64,000 bases of DNA from Gyrodactylus bullatarudis (lineage: Eukaryota > Platyhelminthes > Monogenea > Gyrodactylidea > Gyrodactylidae). A program made the position numbers and the translations under genes. Each line of letters starts with the position of its first letter. The first letter of the stretch is position 1. Positions 50,001-62,800 of this stretch are shown here, in pieces. Where the stretch lies: assembly GCA_012064415.1 (NCBI GenBank), contig SSNU01000096.1, forward strand, positions 393,176-457,175, in the 5' to 3' direction. The notes beneath the pieces were generated by a model. That model was not told the origin of the DNA, did not search any database, and saw only the letters and a list, made by a program, of their open reading frames with translations.

Positions 50001-53000
50001 TTACGCATGTCCTAGTAATATTACATTATCTTTTTCATAATTCACGCTAAAAAATCTAAACTTGGATAGAATAACCAAGTTAAGTAAAAATTGGGAAATT
50101 CAATAGAAAATCTATTTTCTTAGATCAAAAGAATCCTTATTGAATATAATTCCTATTTTAAAACTCATTTAGAATCATTTCATATCAATTTTAAGTCTTT
50201 TCCGCGATTGGCTTTCTTATCGTCTCGATAGGGTCAAGAGCCCCCAATAGGGCATCGCTTCTCTTTTCAAGATATATATTCTCTCGCATGATAAGTTTAA
50301 TGTTGTATTTCAAAATAACTAAAGCTTTGTGGTAATATATCTATACCTTTTTTCCAGAGCTAGTTGCAAGTTAGAAATTCTGATTTTTTTTCTATCTAAA
50401 ATGAAAAGACCGAATATTCTTGAATATATTAGAGAAAACGGAAACTTATGAATTGCTGATTTTAGAGCCCAAAATTTAGAAGAAATTTTTGAAACAACAA
50501 AAGGATCCATAACTACTCGAAAGATTTCCTCTTATGTTTTTTTATGTGGAAAGATATTATATTAAAGTTCTAAATAATGAGGATTTAAATGAGTTTTTTA
50601 ATCAATAAAATTATTAATTAATTTTTAATATTAATTATATAATTGAAAATGAAAAACTTTGAAATTAGAATGAAAATGTGAGCTTTTTCACCTTTTTCTC
50701 TTCACTGTTGCTATTTATTGAAGAGTTTTTGGTGTTTTTTAGCTTGTACTATTCCCATTTATCACTCTATTCTTTAAATTTCACCCATTTTTTTTTGTAA
50801 ATTATTATTTTTCATTCAAACTTTTATCATTTTCAAAAAGAGACCACTGATGATCCTTTGAGAAATGCGCATTTGGTTCTAAATATAATTACTTACATAT
50901 CCCTTTAATAACCTCTCTGGGCCTAACTTTGCAAATCAGAATGAATATTTTTTAGCTCAGATTAAAAAATGATGAATTCAGAATTCCCAACTTGCAACTA
51001 GCTCGGAAAATAGATTAGGAAGATTACACGAGCAGGGTTTGAATCTTCTGCGCGGACGAATTTTAAATTTTTTCCTAGATTCTTTTGATATGACTTCTGG
51101 CGTTTTTTAATTTCGATAAATTTTTGACAAAAAGTGGTACTCTAATTATATCTAATTCGACATACAGATGGACCCTATGACTGGATAACAAACCAACCTC
51201 TCCTCTACAACACACTGAGATCAGCAATGAACATTCCAAAATGCATGAGCCTCCTAGATGAGGAGGAAAAGCTTCAGAATCTTCTCATTCACCGTCTAGA
51301 TATACAAATCTCTTGGTTCAGATTCCTCGAAAGAGTCATACCCCTAACAACCTCCGCCAAATTGCCAGCCTACATTGAAGTTTTAACCCTCAACTCGTAT
51401 CATGCCATCAAGTCACTTGTATCAACGCCAATCTACTTTGAGAAGAACTTGCAGAACAAGTAAGCCATTAAAGGGACAGTCTATTCTATCTGACATGCCT
51501 GTCTATAAAGGATATTACATTCTTTTAGATTGGAAGTATCCGTTAAAGAGAAGTATATTCCCGTGCCAAAGGACTACCTGAGAACCATATTTGAATCTTT
51601 AACGGCCATTTACCACGCCTTTTTATTGTCTGATGAGCGGAGCAATTTACTTGCCGGCCAACTCGGCAGAACAATCAATTTAGAGATGGAAAAAAGCTCT
51701 CTAAACCCCAGGAAAAATGCACAAGAGGCTATTCCCCAATCCTGGGAATTCTATTCAAACACTCATTTGAATTCTGCTTTTAATTTGGAGGAGGTTTTCA
51801 AGACTATGAAATCTTCGGGCGAAGAGATCAACCAGGCATCTACACTAAATGGGACCATTGTTAACTGGATCATGATTGGCCGGTGTCGGCTCATTGAGAG
51901 CTTTCCAAAGATTATCCAATGCATGGCAATGATTTGGGACTCCTTAAACTTTCATACTGCTCTGGTTGAATCATTCAATCGTCGTTCGGACTCAAATAAA
52001 TCTTCAACATCATCAGCTACAACTTTTGAGACAATCGACATTCCATCAGAAGATAACATCAAAAGTATTTTTAATAATATTACATTGATGATGTAGCTTG
52101 AATAAGGAAGCTGTAAAGTGACACGAGAATTTGTAGGCCAATAAGGTTGTAAAAATATCACTCATAGTCGTGTGTAACTTTACAGAGTTTTTTTCCCTTT
52201 TGATTGATTAGGTAATCTTATCAATTAAAAATTTATTTTCTTCAAGGCTGGCAATTCTACTTGAAATACTTTGCATCTTTTGGCAAGTCCACTCTAATGC
52301 GTCAAATGATTCGGGATTTCCTGGAACCAATCAGCTCAACTCATGCATCAGCATTCCTCGTTGGCCTTTCATTAGCCTGGCCTGATACCCTCTTGGCGAA
52401 TCCTTTCAAAATTGACCCGAAAGCGGACAACACCCAAGATACAATACCACCCCCATCCATTAATTTGCTCAACCTATTGGAGCCAACCAAGCCGGAAAAT
52501 GAAACTCTAAGGAAACTCAATTATGAAGATTGTAAGTTGAAGATTTTGATATCCAAAGTTCAAAAATTCTCTCACTGATCAATATATATGATTCCAGCAA
52601 CAATTTAATAAGTGATCTAATCATAATAATTCAAATTCCGAGTTTAGATCAAAACAGGGGAGATCCTAGAGTTTTGGTCAGTTCTTGGAAATAATTAGAA
52701 AATTACGAGCAAAATATTCACGTAAATTTTCATAAACGTCCGAGAATCCTCTTAAGTTCATAATTCAAAATAGTAGGAAGAGAATATATTAAGTCATTAC
52801 ATGTACATTTCAAAAAAGGATCATCAATAGTGTCACTTTTAAAATGATATAATTTAAAAAGGTCAATGAATATAATAATTTACTAATTCTCAAAGAAGTA
52901 GTAAAAGAAGAAAAATAAACAGAATAAAATGTGAACTAAAAAATAGGATTGCTGAAAATTTGAGGCAATTCAATAAAATTAAGTAAAACCTCTTTTCAAT

Positions 53001-56000
53001 CTTTCAATCAAACTTTTTGGGATATATCATTATACAAATACAAATATTATTCAATCATGATATACGGTGTATGCTTGATGTATACATTTGTATACTTTTA
53101 GGGAATTCTTTTTAAGGAAAATACAGCAAATTTGAAATTTTGAGAGAGTGATTAAATGTTGGTTTTTATGATCAAAATTAATCAAGGAAACCGATTATCA
53201 TCATAAAAATTTTGATAAATTCGTCATTTTCAGGGATCTTGAAATATCAAATTTCATCGACTTTCAGGTAGGGAAAATGATCAAAATTTAATTTTTTCAC
53301 GATTACGGGGTGATTCTCAAAACCAGATTCGGCATATTTAATTTCTTTGACAAATTGTGATCTTAAAAATCAACTTTTGATCACTCTCCCACATTGAAAT
53401 CAACAAAAAATTTCAACTCAAAGATCAAAAAATGGGAATTCGTTGCTATCTCAAGATTTCAAGTTTGCCGTATTTTCCTTAAAAATTGTATTTTTCTCCG
53501 TATAGTGAAAGAGGGCCTCATGATCGAGATTCCATAAAATCTTGATCAAATTCGATTTCCTGATGAAAAAAATCAAGAATTTTATGAAAATCATATTAAC
53601 TTGGTGTGATCACATGAAAGATAGCTTGATGAAACCTCAAGTATCTAAAATACTTGATAAAACAAAAAATAAATAGCTTGATAAAGATTACAGTAGTTAA
53701 ATCATTTTTCTTCAAATTAGATCAACTATGTAATTGTTCGAAATTGGTGCATTTCTTTCTCTCTGACGCTCTCGATACGCACATGTTATCATTGAACTTT
53801 GGTTTTAATTTCAAATACACTTTCTCATTCATGTTATAAATCAGAGTTTGCTTCGACGAGAGTTACACCAAGAATGATCCATTTTTATATTATCTTAGCC
53901 TAGAAGGTCTGAAAATGTCAAGTACACCTTACTTGTATACCTTTTGCTAAAGCCTCCTCATGATATGATAAGAGAAAATTCATAGTTGAAAGAATAATTG
54001 AGTAGTCAATAAAATCAAAATCATCTGTATTAATTTCTTTTAAGATAATTAGAATAGAAGTAAAAGATATATTAACACCAAATACGCATTTCTTAACCCT
54101 TTCGTGAGGTTCGCCCTATATAGGGCGATCATTTAAAGTAGGAAATTCTCAGTTATCACGCAGGTCTCAACAATATCACATAATCTATTCTTTAATTCAC
54201 GCTAAACAAATCCGAAAAATACCAAAAAGTCTCAAAGAGATATCTAAATTTGTATAAAATAACCAAGATAAGTAAAATTTGGTTTTCATCTACTTATTAG
54301 CAGATGTGAAATTTAATAGAAAATCGACTTTATTAGATGGGGTCATATGAATCCTTATTGAATAGAATTTCCATTAGAATCTCATTTAGAATGGTCCTAT
54401 ATCAATTTTGAGTCTTTTTCTAGATTGTTTTTCTTATCGTCTCGATAGGGTTAAAGGATCATCAGTGGTATCATACAATAAAATCTCGTTTTAGCTTCAA
54501 TTTTCCTGATTTATAATTCTTTTTCTCAATTAGTCTACGCATCCGGGATAACTCTCAATGGTCTACAATGTGCCTTGATATCTCTCCTTGCTGGTCGGAT
54601 AACTGTTACCACTGTAAACACCCTAGACATCAACCAAAAGTCTCAGAATAAATACTCCGATGATGCCTTCAATTATGATCCCCTAATTGGGCCCAGTGAA
54701 ATTGTTCTTACGATGAAAGAAATTCTCAAAAACACCAAACCAAATTATCCTACGACCAGTATGATTATCTCTTTTCCCACCTGTCTCGGAATGTCACCAT
54801 CCTTGGAATTTGACATTTCAGAATACGTAAGAATTTTTTTACCAATTCTGTAATTTATATCCTATAACAGCTGAAAAGTAGTTTTATATCATAATTTGAA
54901 CAAAAGTCAGAAATTTTGATGACACAAGATTTGAACGCTGAAAAAAAAACTTTTGTCTTCATATCAACTTTAAATGTTATTATCATAAATTACTAAAACT
55001 TTTATTTTATTTTTATGCTATTACAGACTGCGAAAATTCAGCCCTCACGAATTCAAATAAACATCCTACATCTTTTATACTCATGGATCTCCTTGTCAGA
55101 TGAGTCACTCAGTTCTGTGGGCCTATCACCCACTGTACTCTTGTCCTTCCTCAAGGATATCACTTCAATTGAAGTTACATGTAAGCCTTCTTCCTATGAT
55201 TTCAAAATTATTCAGGTAAAATTACTTGAATATATTGTGAGATATCTATGCCGATTATTAAGGTCGGATATCTAATCGACTCTCTCAGAAAGGTACCAAA
55301 AGAATCCTTTCTACATTAGAATCTCCTTTTGAAATAGTTTTATATTATTTCTGAGTGTTCATAGGCTTAAAACAAATAAAAGCAGATTCTGTTTTTATAA
55401 TAACTGTTGATACTGAATTCACTTTGGAGAATGAATGTACGCCATCATAAAGATAAAACTGCTCTATATTTTGTTAAAAAGGATTCAAAATCTGCAAAGT
55501 TTTCGCCTTCTTGACAACACAGCTCAAATTAGTATCAATATATAAATTTTGAGCTCATATTTTGGAAATTGTTGGGGTCAGTTCTCGAATTAACCCTAGA
55601 TCTGAATAGAATGATTTTTAATCATTTTCTCTAAAAACAAGTTTAACACCGATTAATACTGTGTAAGAATTCAAGACATTTTGTTCAGATATTTTATGAA
55701 AGATATTAAAATATCATCAATTATCAACTGTGTATGCATTGCTTTATGGATATGTGGTTTTTTTAGCCTCAATTCAAATTACTAGCCAAGTTAACCTACT
55801 CAATCAGACTGATGAAATTATCAACGTCTCTGATGATGTCGATGAGACAAGTAAGAGTCTCGACCAAGATAGTGTCCTCCATCGGGCCGGATCCATCAAT
55901 AATAAGAATGATACAAGCCAGAGCTACAACCAAACAGTCCTTATGCCAAATAATCTGCCACCAATTGCCAATTTTATTCTCTTAAAGTTTGTCTCTACGT

Positions 56001-58969
56001 ATAATTCATGTACTTTTATTTTTGCTGTCATCTTTCGATAGGTGTTACTTACCACGTCAATCACTTTGGTTTTTTTTCTAGAACAATCAAATTTATTGGC
56101 TTTTAATTTGGAAGCCGGAATAAAAATACATCTGATAATAACATTCATAAACTGAAGAGAAATTTAAATTCTTCTGGCGTAGGATTCCTTGAACAACCTC
56201 AAGATACTCTCTCTTTCCTGCCTTGAACAAATATACTCTTGTTTCAAGCAAGAAAAACGCATTATTTTTTAAATAATTCTTATTACATAATTGTAGTCAG
56301 GTAGAAAGCGAGCAACGTTCTCTTGAGTTTTACTAATTTATTACTAATTTTATCTCTAGAATCTTTAATGAGCTATTGGTAAATGTGACTCTTGTCGATG
56401 AGAAAAGGGAACAACGGGACTACCAGGACATTTGTCTCAAGATTCTAGAGTCTATAGCACAAATCGCATCCTCCGCTATGGAACAGCCGACATGGTATCG
56501 GAGAACATACCAGGTCAGACAAGGTCTCACAATGCCCGCTGCCATGTGTAATCAGTCCAATTCTAGCTTGTCGAGTTCCTTTGAAATTTCCGTGAATAAC
56601 GAGGCAAAATTACGTGAGTTTATCTATTCAACACGTCTTTCCACTGTCCTCGACTTGCTTCCTTTTAGACAAGTACGATCATTTCAAGAGTAACTCGCCC
56701 GGAGACCTGACCATTCAGTCCTTTAATCTCCTGACTAAAGTAAGTTGACTCCTGCACCCAAAGCTAATATCAGAATTTTTTTCAAATTTCGTTTTTTCAC
56801 CAAATTTTCATTTGATTTGAAAGTGGAAAGGTTTTCATGGTTAGAATTACTATTTGACGAATAAACCAATTAATGCTTTTAAATTTTTCAAAGACCACCA
56901 TCTAATACATTTCTCTGATCATCCAAGTAGGGAACATGATCAAGAAATCGAAACCCAAACGATAAAAAGATGAATCATTAGATTAGAATCAACATAATTT
57001 TGAACCCTTCCACTTTCAATTTAATAGAAAAGTTCAAAAATAGGTATTTGGCGCCAAATCGAGATTTGAAAAATGACCATAAAAATCTCTCTATATATGG
57101 TATTCCCCCAAAAATATATTCGAAATTATGTCATCCATTGTTCATCTTATTCATTCTAGCACTTGATAATTCTCTTTGATGTTGTCTACAAGAGCGAAGA
57201 GAAGGACAAAATATCCTCCATACTCATAAGTAACATATTCCCCCTGATATTCCCGTATCTGAGAGTTAGATAGTGAGTTTATGTTTCATTTTCCTCAATT
57301 ATTCAATCTTGTAGTAAAATTCATTGAAAATCTTTTGGCGTGAATTTAAAATTTGACATTTTTCCTTTCACTTTAGTCTATCGAACATGTCACACTTTGA
57401 TTGTGCCAGTCAACTGATTGCATCACTCTCGAGTTATCAATTCACCAGACGAGCTTGGCGTAAAGAAATTTTTGAACTTTTTATGGATAACCAATTCTTT
57501 CAAATGTTGCCTAAGAGCCTGTTCAGCTGGATGACCATTGTGGACAATCTCATGACCCAGGATAAGAACACCCTCAAGGAAGCCATGAGTTAGTTGGATA
57601 TAAAAAACATAGTCCTCTACTCGAAATTACCCTATATTTTTATAGCTCGTTTGACTTTCTCCCAGACTGGCGGCCTAAACTTGTTCAGCAACAAGGAAGC
57701 GGAAGACGAGTCAAGGGCAGCAATCCTGAAAAAGTTGTCATTCATCATCTTTTCCAGTGACCCCGATCAATATACTAGATCAATGAATGAACTATTGGAA
57801 CGATTGACAGATTGCATAAGATCCCTGAATGGGTCCTTCATAGAGCCCATTCACTCACAAATATTCCTCTTCACCAGGGTCATTCTATTGAGGATTCCTG
57901 CTAATAATCTATACTCCTTGTGGCATTTGGTTATCCCAGAGATGGTTAGTCCCCTTTTTACATTTATATCCATTAATCCCAGGTTGAGTCGTTGATTACT
58001 GAGAGGTTCTTTGTTCTCTCTCATCTAATACACCAAGATGTATGTTCATTCATAATCTATTAACGAACATCAGATTTAGCAATCACATATAAAGCATTTA
58101 TTTACTTTCTCTAACTTTATACGCTACTTTTGAGTATCAACTTGAATAATGAACTATTTCCACAGATCTACATCTTTAATGAGTTCATCCTGGTCCTGAA
58201 ATCAATGTGAGTTTCAACTCAATTCAACCCATCTTTTCCTATTTTGACTTGAATTTTTCCAGAATCAAATCGAAAAATGGAAAATTATCCATAGACAATT
58301 TATCGTCAAAACTATTGAATAGTGTACTCTCTGCGAGTAAAGTTTTGGCCACAGCCCTCCTACTTGGCGAAGATAACGCTCCACAATTTTCATAGTGAGT
58401 TGTACATCGCTGAAGCCAAATTTTATAGAATTCTCTCTTGTAACTTTTTTTCTTCAGTAATCGATGGGTTTTCATATCCCAATCTGTCTGGAGGACCTTG
58501 AACATTGACTCAAATGCGACAATGTCTTTTGATGAGAATGAAAATAGAGACAAAAAAGCATATCGACCTCTAGTTGAAGAGATATCTGTCCTTCTCAAAC
58601 AGGTTAGTTATTATTGAATTTTCTGATTTTTTTTCTGCATGTTTGACCTTTTAGTCTGGTTTTATCTCGATTAGTCATGTTAAAATTCTATTTTTTGGCT
58701 AGTATTGTGAAATGGAATTCAAGTCAAGACATTCCAAAGATCCCGATCCAATCGCCCCATATGAAGCATGTCTTTCAGTTCTCTCGATGAAGAGTATAGA
58801 AAGTGCCAGACCACTGTTATTGTTTTTCATGAGCCTATCAGAGAATAAAACGTATACCATGACAACAGACAAAAGGAATGCTCGCTTTGAAACGTGCATC
58901 GTTGAGTCCAGCCTTGAGGCCTCTATCTTCAATGAATATCCGGAATCAATTTCAACCCAAAATCAATAA
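41070..58969 (+). CDS. DOP1: Dopey (DOP1) large leucine-zipper/armadillo-like trafficking protein
   Basis: About 28 exons encoding some 2,680 residues (human DOP1A is about 2,465). Boundaries follow in-frame GT-AG junctions; the main exons are 41070-42183, 42598-43062, 43390-43839, 44305-44551, 45927-46384, 48680-49165, 49230-49527, 49608-49954, 51169-51461, 51530-52064, 52246-52528, 54532-54825, 57648-57943 and 58703-58969. The N-terminal Dopey domain reads YVNQIDKALKGFEYSSVWAD then [20 protein letters not shown] and ILTQLSKSIG. Later blocks include YGPYDWITNQPLLYNTLRSA, SSYQFTRRAWRKEIFELFMD and MTIVDNLMT. DOP1 works with MON2 at Golgi/endosome membranes and in kinesin-1-linked organelle positioning. 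Long introns hold at least six transposon-like repeats, a contrast with its compact neighbours. Confidence 0.94.
45606..45825. mobile_element. Complete MITE, 220 bp, ends AGGAAGTTTAGAGAAAA
   Basis: Long imperfect terminal inverted repeats of roughly 50-70 bp. The left reads AGGAAGTTTAGAGAAAATGA then CACCGGGTCTCTTCAGACTC. The right, reversed, reads AGGAAGTTTAGAGAAAACGA then GCCGGGTCTGTTCAGACTC. It defines the family seen in part at 5965-6100 and 10540-10620. It lies in a DOP1 intron. Confidence 0.85.
48487..48605. repeat. Inverted repeat hairpin, about 38-bp arms
   Basis: The left arm AGTTGACATGGAGATGAGAA plus TTTACTTTTTTTACAAAA is matched inverted at 48566-48605 with three or four mismatches, around a roughly 40-bp loop. 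It is probably a small MITE in a DOP1 intron. Confidence 0.75.
49961..50237. mobile_element. TTAA-type MITE (copy A) abutting a DOP1 5' splice site
   Basis: Begins TTAACCCCTTTCGTGAGG and ends CGTCTCGATAGGGTCAA, homologous to copy B at 54093-54454 along most of its length (shared GAATCCTTATTGAATA, CTTATCGTCTCGATAGGG). The DOP1 exon ends at 49954 and the donor GTAAGT (49955-49960) is followed at once by the element's TTAA. Confidence 0.8.
50660..50900. repeat. Dispersed repeat, member of the 11520-11790 family
   Basis: Shares GTTGCTATTTATTGAAGAGT then GACCACTGATGATCCTTTG and AATGCGCATTTGGT with the copy at 11520-11790. It preserves the uninterrupted site into which another element has inserted at 54093-54454. 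It lies in the same DOP1 intron as MITE copy A. Confidence 0.75.
53108..53490. mobile_element. MITE, about 385 bp, with roughly 40-bp inverted ends
   Basis: The left end AATTCTTTTTAAGGAAAATA then CAGCAAATTTGAAATTTTGA is mirrored by the right end, which on the other strand reads AATTTTTAAGGAAAATACGG then CAAACTTGAAATCTTGAG. An internal block (GAAATCAACAAAAAATTTCA, near 53395) has a relative near 4730-4770. It lies in a DOP1 intron. Confidence 0.72.
54093..54454. mobile_element. TTAA-type MITE (copy B), nested in an older repeat
   Basis: 354 bp between TTAA at 54093-54096 and TTAA at 54451-54454. The ends are CCCTTTCGTGAGG and, reversed, CCCTATCGAGACG. A TTAA duplication with CCC ends is the piggyBac signature. 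No ORF. The sequences outside (ACCAAATACGCATTTCT to the left, AAGGATCATCAGTGGT to the right) are contiguous in the repeat copies at 11520-11790 and 50660-50900. Confidence 0.83.
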
Positions 58970-59141
58970 TTTATTAAAAAGATACGCGATTCATTTAATA
59001 CTTTGTGAACATATCATGCCAATGGGGAAAGTGATATTTTAGATAATTATTTAAATTGTTGTTATTATATAATTTATTCATGAAATAGACTAATCTGACT
59101 TCAACGTGAAAAAATAATACAACATTTTCGACTATTTTCCT

Positions 59142-59582
59142 TCATCCTAGATATGCAATAGCTTCAATTTCAACCTTGGCATTTTTTGGCAATCTTGCCA
59201 CCTCGAAGCAAGCCCTAGCTGGGAATGGTTTCTGAAAGTCTAAAAGATTATCTAGAAACAACTCAGCTTACTTTTACCGTATACTGTGTCCACAGCTTTG
59301 AAGTCTTCCATAGAATCTAGTAGTACAGTTGTTTTGACAATTTTAGATAAATCTCCTCCAGCGGCTATAACAATGTTTTTCAAATTGTCAATAGCCTGTT
59401 GAGTTTGCTCCTCAACGTTTTCACTTATAAAAGACCCATCTGGTCCCACGCCCAACTGACCAGATATATAGACTGTCTTATCAGCTATGATTGCTTTGCT
59501 GAGTGAATAAAATATATTAGCCTCACCTATATGAACCTATAGCTGGGGAGGTTTTGTCAGTATCAACAACTTCTACTGGCAT
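59142..59582 (-). CDS. RIDA: RidA (YjgF/YER057c/UK114) enamine/imine deaminase
   Basis: Three exons (59527-59582, 59272-59498, 59142-59239) with introns of 28 and 32 nt encode 126 residues, the normal size. [20 protein letters not shown] is the conserved start. The body includes [35 protein letters not shown] and [29 protein letters not shown] carries the active-site Arg that binds the substrate carboxylate. EIEAIAYLG ends the protein. It hydrolyses reactive 2-aminoacrylate-type imines from PLP enzymes and works as a trimer. Confidence 0.97.
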
Positions 59583-59702
59583 GATCAACTTGATTCTATA
59601 TGTGTAAAACTAATAAGTTTAAATGAGTGTCGTCGAATTAACTAAAAGAAAGTTTAACAAAAAACATGATTGTTGTTTAACTGCTAATTTTATTTGACAA
59701 AA
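59583..59702. promoter_or_regulatory. Shared divergent promoter, RidA / membrane microprotein
   Basis: 120 bp between start codons. AT-rich; repeated GTTTAA words but no named motif. Confidence 0.45.
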
Positions 59703-59831
59703 ATGCAATTTCAGATTGATGGAGCCTCCCCGAAAATGTCAGAAGAACTTGGAGAGAAAATGTTCAAGATTGAGGTTTCTGGATTCGTATTCTCCCTAGC
59801 CCTCATCGCCTTGACTACATTTTTTGATTAA
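59703..59831 (+). CDS. Putative 42-residue single-pass membrane microprotein
   Basis: An uninterrupted ATG ORF: MQFQIDGASPKMSEELGEKM leads into FKIEVSGFVFSLALIALTTF and ends FD. The N-half is soluble and acidic; the C-half is one hydrophobic helix with a very short tail, a tail-anchored or Nin-Cout small subunit layout. It fills the gap between RidA and the GON4L-like gene in a gene-dense spot, and its stop is only 13 bp from the convergent stop. I do not recognise the family. It could be a small subunit of a mitochondrial or ER complex, the last exon of a larger gene, or chance. Confidence 0.5.
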   Translation: MQFQIDGASPKMSEELGEKMFKIEVSGFVFSLALIALTTFFD

Positions 59832-59844
59832 TTAAAAACTAGAA

Positions 59845-62800
59845 TTATTCAATAAACTTCATCATATAATTCAATCTTTCTGAAATTTTTACAAAAATAT
59901 CATGTTGGGAAAGGTTACAAAACTTATTTCCCAACTGTTTAGCGACAGCTTCAACATCAGTGTGGGTGACTGTGTCAATATTTTTGAAATACTCTAGGAG
60001 AATTCTATCTTCTTTTTCAGTCCATCTCATTTCATTACGGGAAAAGATTTCTGTTTCAAAACAAGCATTATCCTCGCTATAAGTAAAACCAGGGGTAGGC
60101 TCTTCCTCTTGGTTTCTTTTCTCCCCATTATCATTACTATTCGAAGTGGTCGGCGGCCTTTTTGGGATTTCTAGATCCTTCTTCTTTGAATATAAAACGA
60201 TTTCTCTCTTGGCCATATCAGGCCAAAGGTAGTCGGACTTTTGAATGTTCCTCTTACAAGGATTCATCTTATTCTCCTTCAATTCATCTTCATATTTTCT
60301 CGTTAGATTGATTAGAGTGGCAAAAGCCTTAATGTTTTTATCACTTGATCGATTGGATGTTCCTGTTAAAACTATCGAGTCGAGCGTCTTCTTCTTCACA
60401 TCGGTATAAACTGGAGAGAATCCATATTCGTCTGGTTGGTATTGAATGCGATCATTGATTTCGGGTCCCTTCTCCCATTTGCTGATGACAACTTCGTTCA
60501 AGTGGAAACTCCACTCATCGTAGATGAGAATTCCCTTATTCACGCGTAGGCCACAATAGAAACAATGCCGAAGTTGTACACGATCATTCTTTTTTCGCCA
60601 GGGATTTCTCAAATTATTGCTCTTGTTCAGGGACTGAAAAGCCTTTTTCTTATACTTAATAGCAAGCAATTGATCTGCATTCCCAAATTTCCTGGGCCTA
60701 TTCAAATGATTGAAGCGGTTAGACAGGTGACAAGTGCATTGGCAAGATCTAGTGTAACCATTGTGAGTTGTGGCAGTAGCCTCGCGAGCATAGATTCTAA
60801 CATTCGGCGTATTAAATGAAGACAAATGATAAGAGACTTCAAATCCAGAGTCTTTTTCCGCTTCATCCAACGCCCTGGCATCAAGAGGGGAAGAGTGGAT
60901 CTTCTTCAAGAGATTCTGGTCAATCTCACTAGAATGGGTTTTGCCAAAGTAAGATTTTGGCCTTCTAGCCAACAGATCAGATTCCTCGAATTGCTGGTAA
61001 TGAAAAAATTTTTATTACTAGAGCCTTAGAAATGATGATGTTTTTAAAGAAATTTTCAAAATACTTGATCGCAAATTTACCAAAGCATAATTTTACAACT
61101 TGACGATTGCATCAAAGTTTTCAATATCATTAGAGAATCAGACTAGAAATAGAGAAACGTATTTCTCCTCAATAAAGTTCTGTGAAAATATTCAATAATG
61201 AATTAACCTATTGTTCTTAAGATCAGAGGGTTATTAGCTGGTTGAAATAAACATTTTATTACTATTTGAGGTTCTATTGATTAGAGATTAGATATGAAAA
61301 AGTTTTGTTTAAACCTACATCATCAAAACAAGGTTTCATTGGCTGATTGGAGTCGACCAGTTCACACAACTGGCCAATTCGGAGGGGATCTCGCCTAGCG
61401 GATAATTCGAGAATGTACCAGAATTTCTTGTACAATTCGACTTTTTCTTCGTTTTCTTCCTTGTTATTCTGGTGATGGGTCAAAAAGTCAAGGTAGTTGC
61501 TGATATTTGTAACTCGCATAAGGAGACGATTGCTGAGATCTTGCTTGGATAGAATGTTGAACTCGTCTAGTTTGAGCAAGTTTAATCGTTCACTTCCATA
61601 GCCGAGCTCTTTGGCTTCTTGGGGAGAGAAGATTGATATAAAGTCCTCCCAGAGGACTGGCACAGAATAAAGCATTTTGAATATTGTCCCTAGGGACCGA
61701 CGAATGCCTTCATTTGAGTTGAATTCTTTAATCGAGTCGAAATAGCCACAGGAAGTATCGTATTTTTCAATAGTCTTTTTGAGTTGATTTAGAGTAACAA
61801 AGATTGTAATAAACCTGTAGAAAATAAATGAAAATAGAGAATTACCCTTCTGTTGGCAGGATGAGTTTGCAACGCTCCAGAAAAGACTCGAGACGCCAGT
61901 CTCTTTCTTTAACACCGTCTAACGACATAGCTTTAGGATTGGGTAATATTGACGGGTTGGGTTTATTCAGGGGTATCTTGGTAGCTTGGAAAGCTTTCCC
62001 ATTGCACAGTTGACGACAACGATTGAGGAGGTCCTTGGCAAAGTTTTCGTCCCTCAGGTCACAGACGATCCTCAAATCATTAGCCATGTTAACTAGACTT
62101 TCAATTGTGTTGTGGTACTTTTTCACGAACCTATCACAAGATTTGCCCGGATGAAAGTCATCATAGATGTCTGGTATGGTGGGCAACACTCTCAGGTTAA
62201 CAATGTCAAGAAATCGATTAGGATTCAGATCAACCGGGAGGCTGATAAACTCGAGGATATTCTGAAAGTTGTACACATTGTTCGGATCCTTCTCATCGGG
62301 AATCGAAATGCTAAAGAGATAAAGATTAAGGGTTAAGAATGGGTTACCTTGAAATTGCCAGCTTTGGATCGTTCCACAACATTTGGCAGTCCTTGACAAA
62401 GGCCAGCATTAACGTGGTCTTGGCCTTTTTACACCTTAATATGGCCTTTAATCGTTGGTAAACCCTAAAAGATAACCAGGAATGAGGAGCAAGAGAATTT
62501 ACTCTGGATCTCTTCGCATAAAGTGAACAAGGACCCATTCATATGGATTTATTGTCAACTTCGGGTACTGGGGTAGATTGGCGACAATGTTGGATTTACA
62601 GACAATGGGATGTTCAAAATTAGCCCTTCTCGCTTCATTCAGAGCCGAGTTGAAAAATAACTGACAAAAGAGATTAACTGAACTCTGGAGAAATCGATAG
62701 AGGCTGTAACTTGAATCAAAATCACGCATTGCTATTCGTTGGAAAAAGTCAGAAAAGAACCAGTTAGAGCTATAATTGCAGAGTTGCCTTCTTTTCATAC

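Noticed and set aside
51020..51070. Possible tRNA T-arm (GGGTTTGAATCTTCTGCG)
   Set aside because: No matching acceptor stem, D-arm or anticodon arm upstream; isolated B-box-like words are common.
58239..58598. 119-codon minus-strand ORF in the DOP1 3' region
   Set aside because: It lies opposite three well-supported DOP1 exons and reads across their introns; no recognisable domain.
59845..60972. The 375-codon ORF as a stand-alone gene
   Set aside because: Its first Met codon is TTG, the frame stays open to an acceptor at about 60990, and the donor at 61276 keeps frame with the PAH-like exons, so it is the last exon of the GON4L-like gene.
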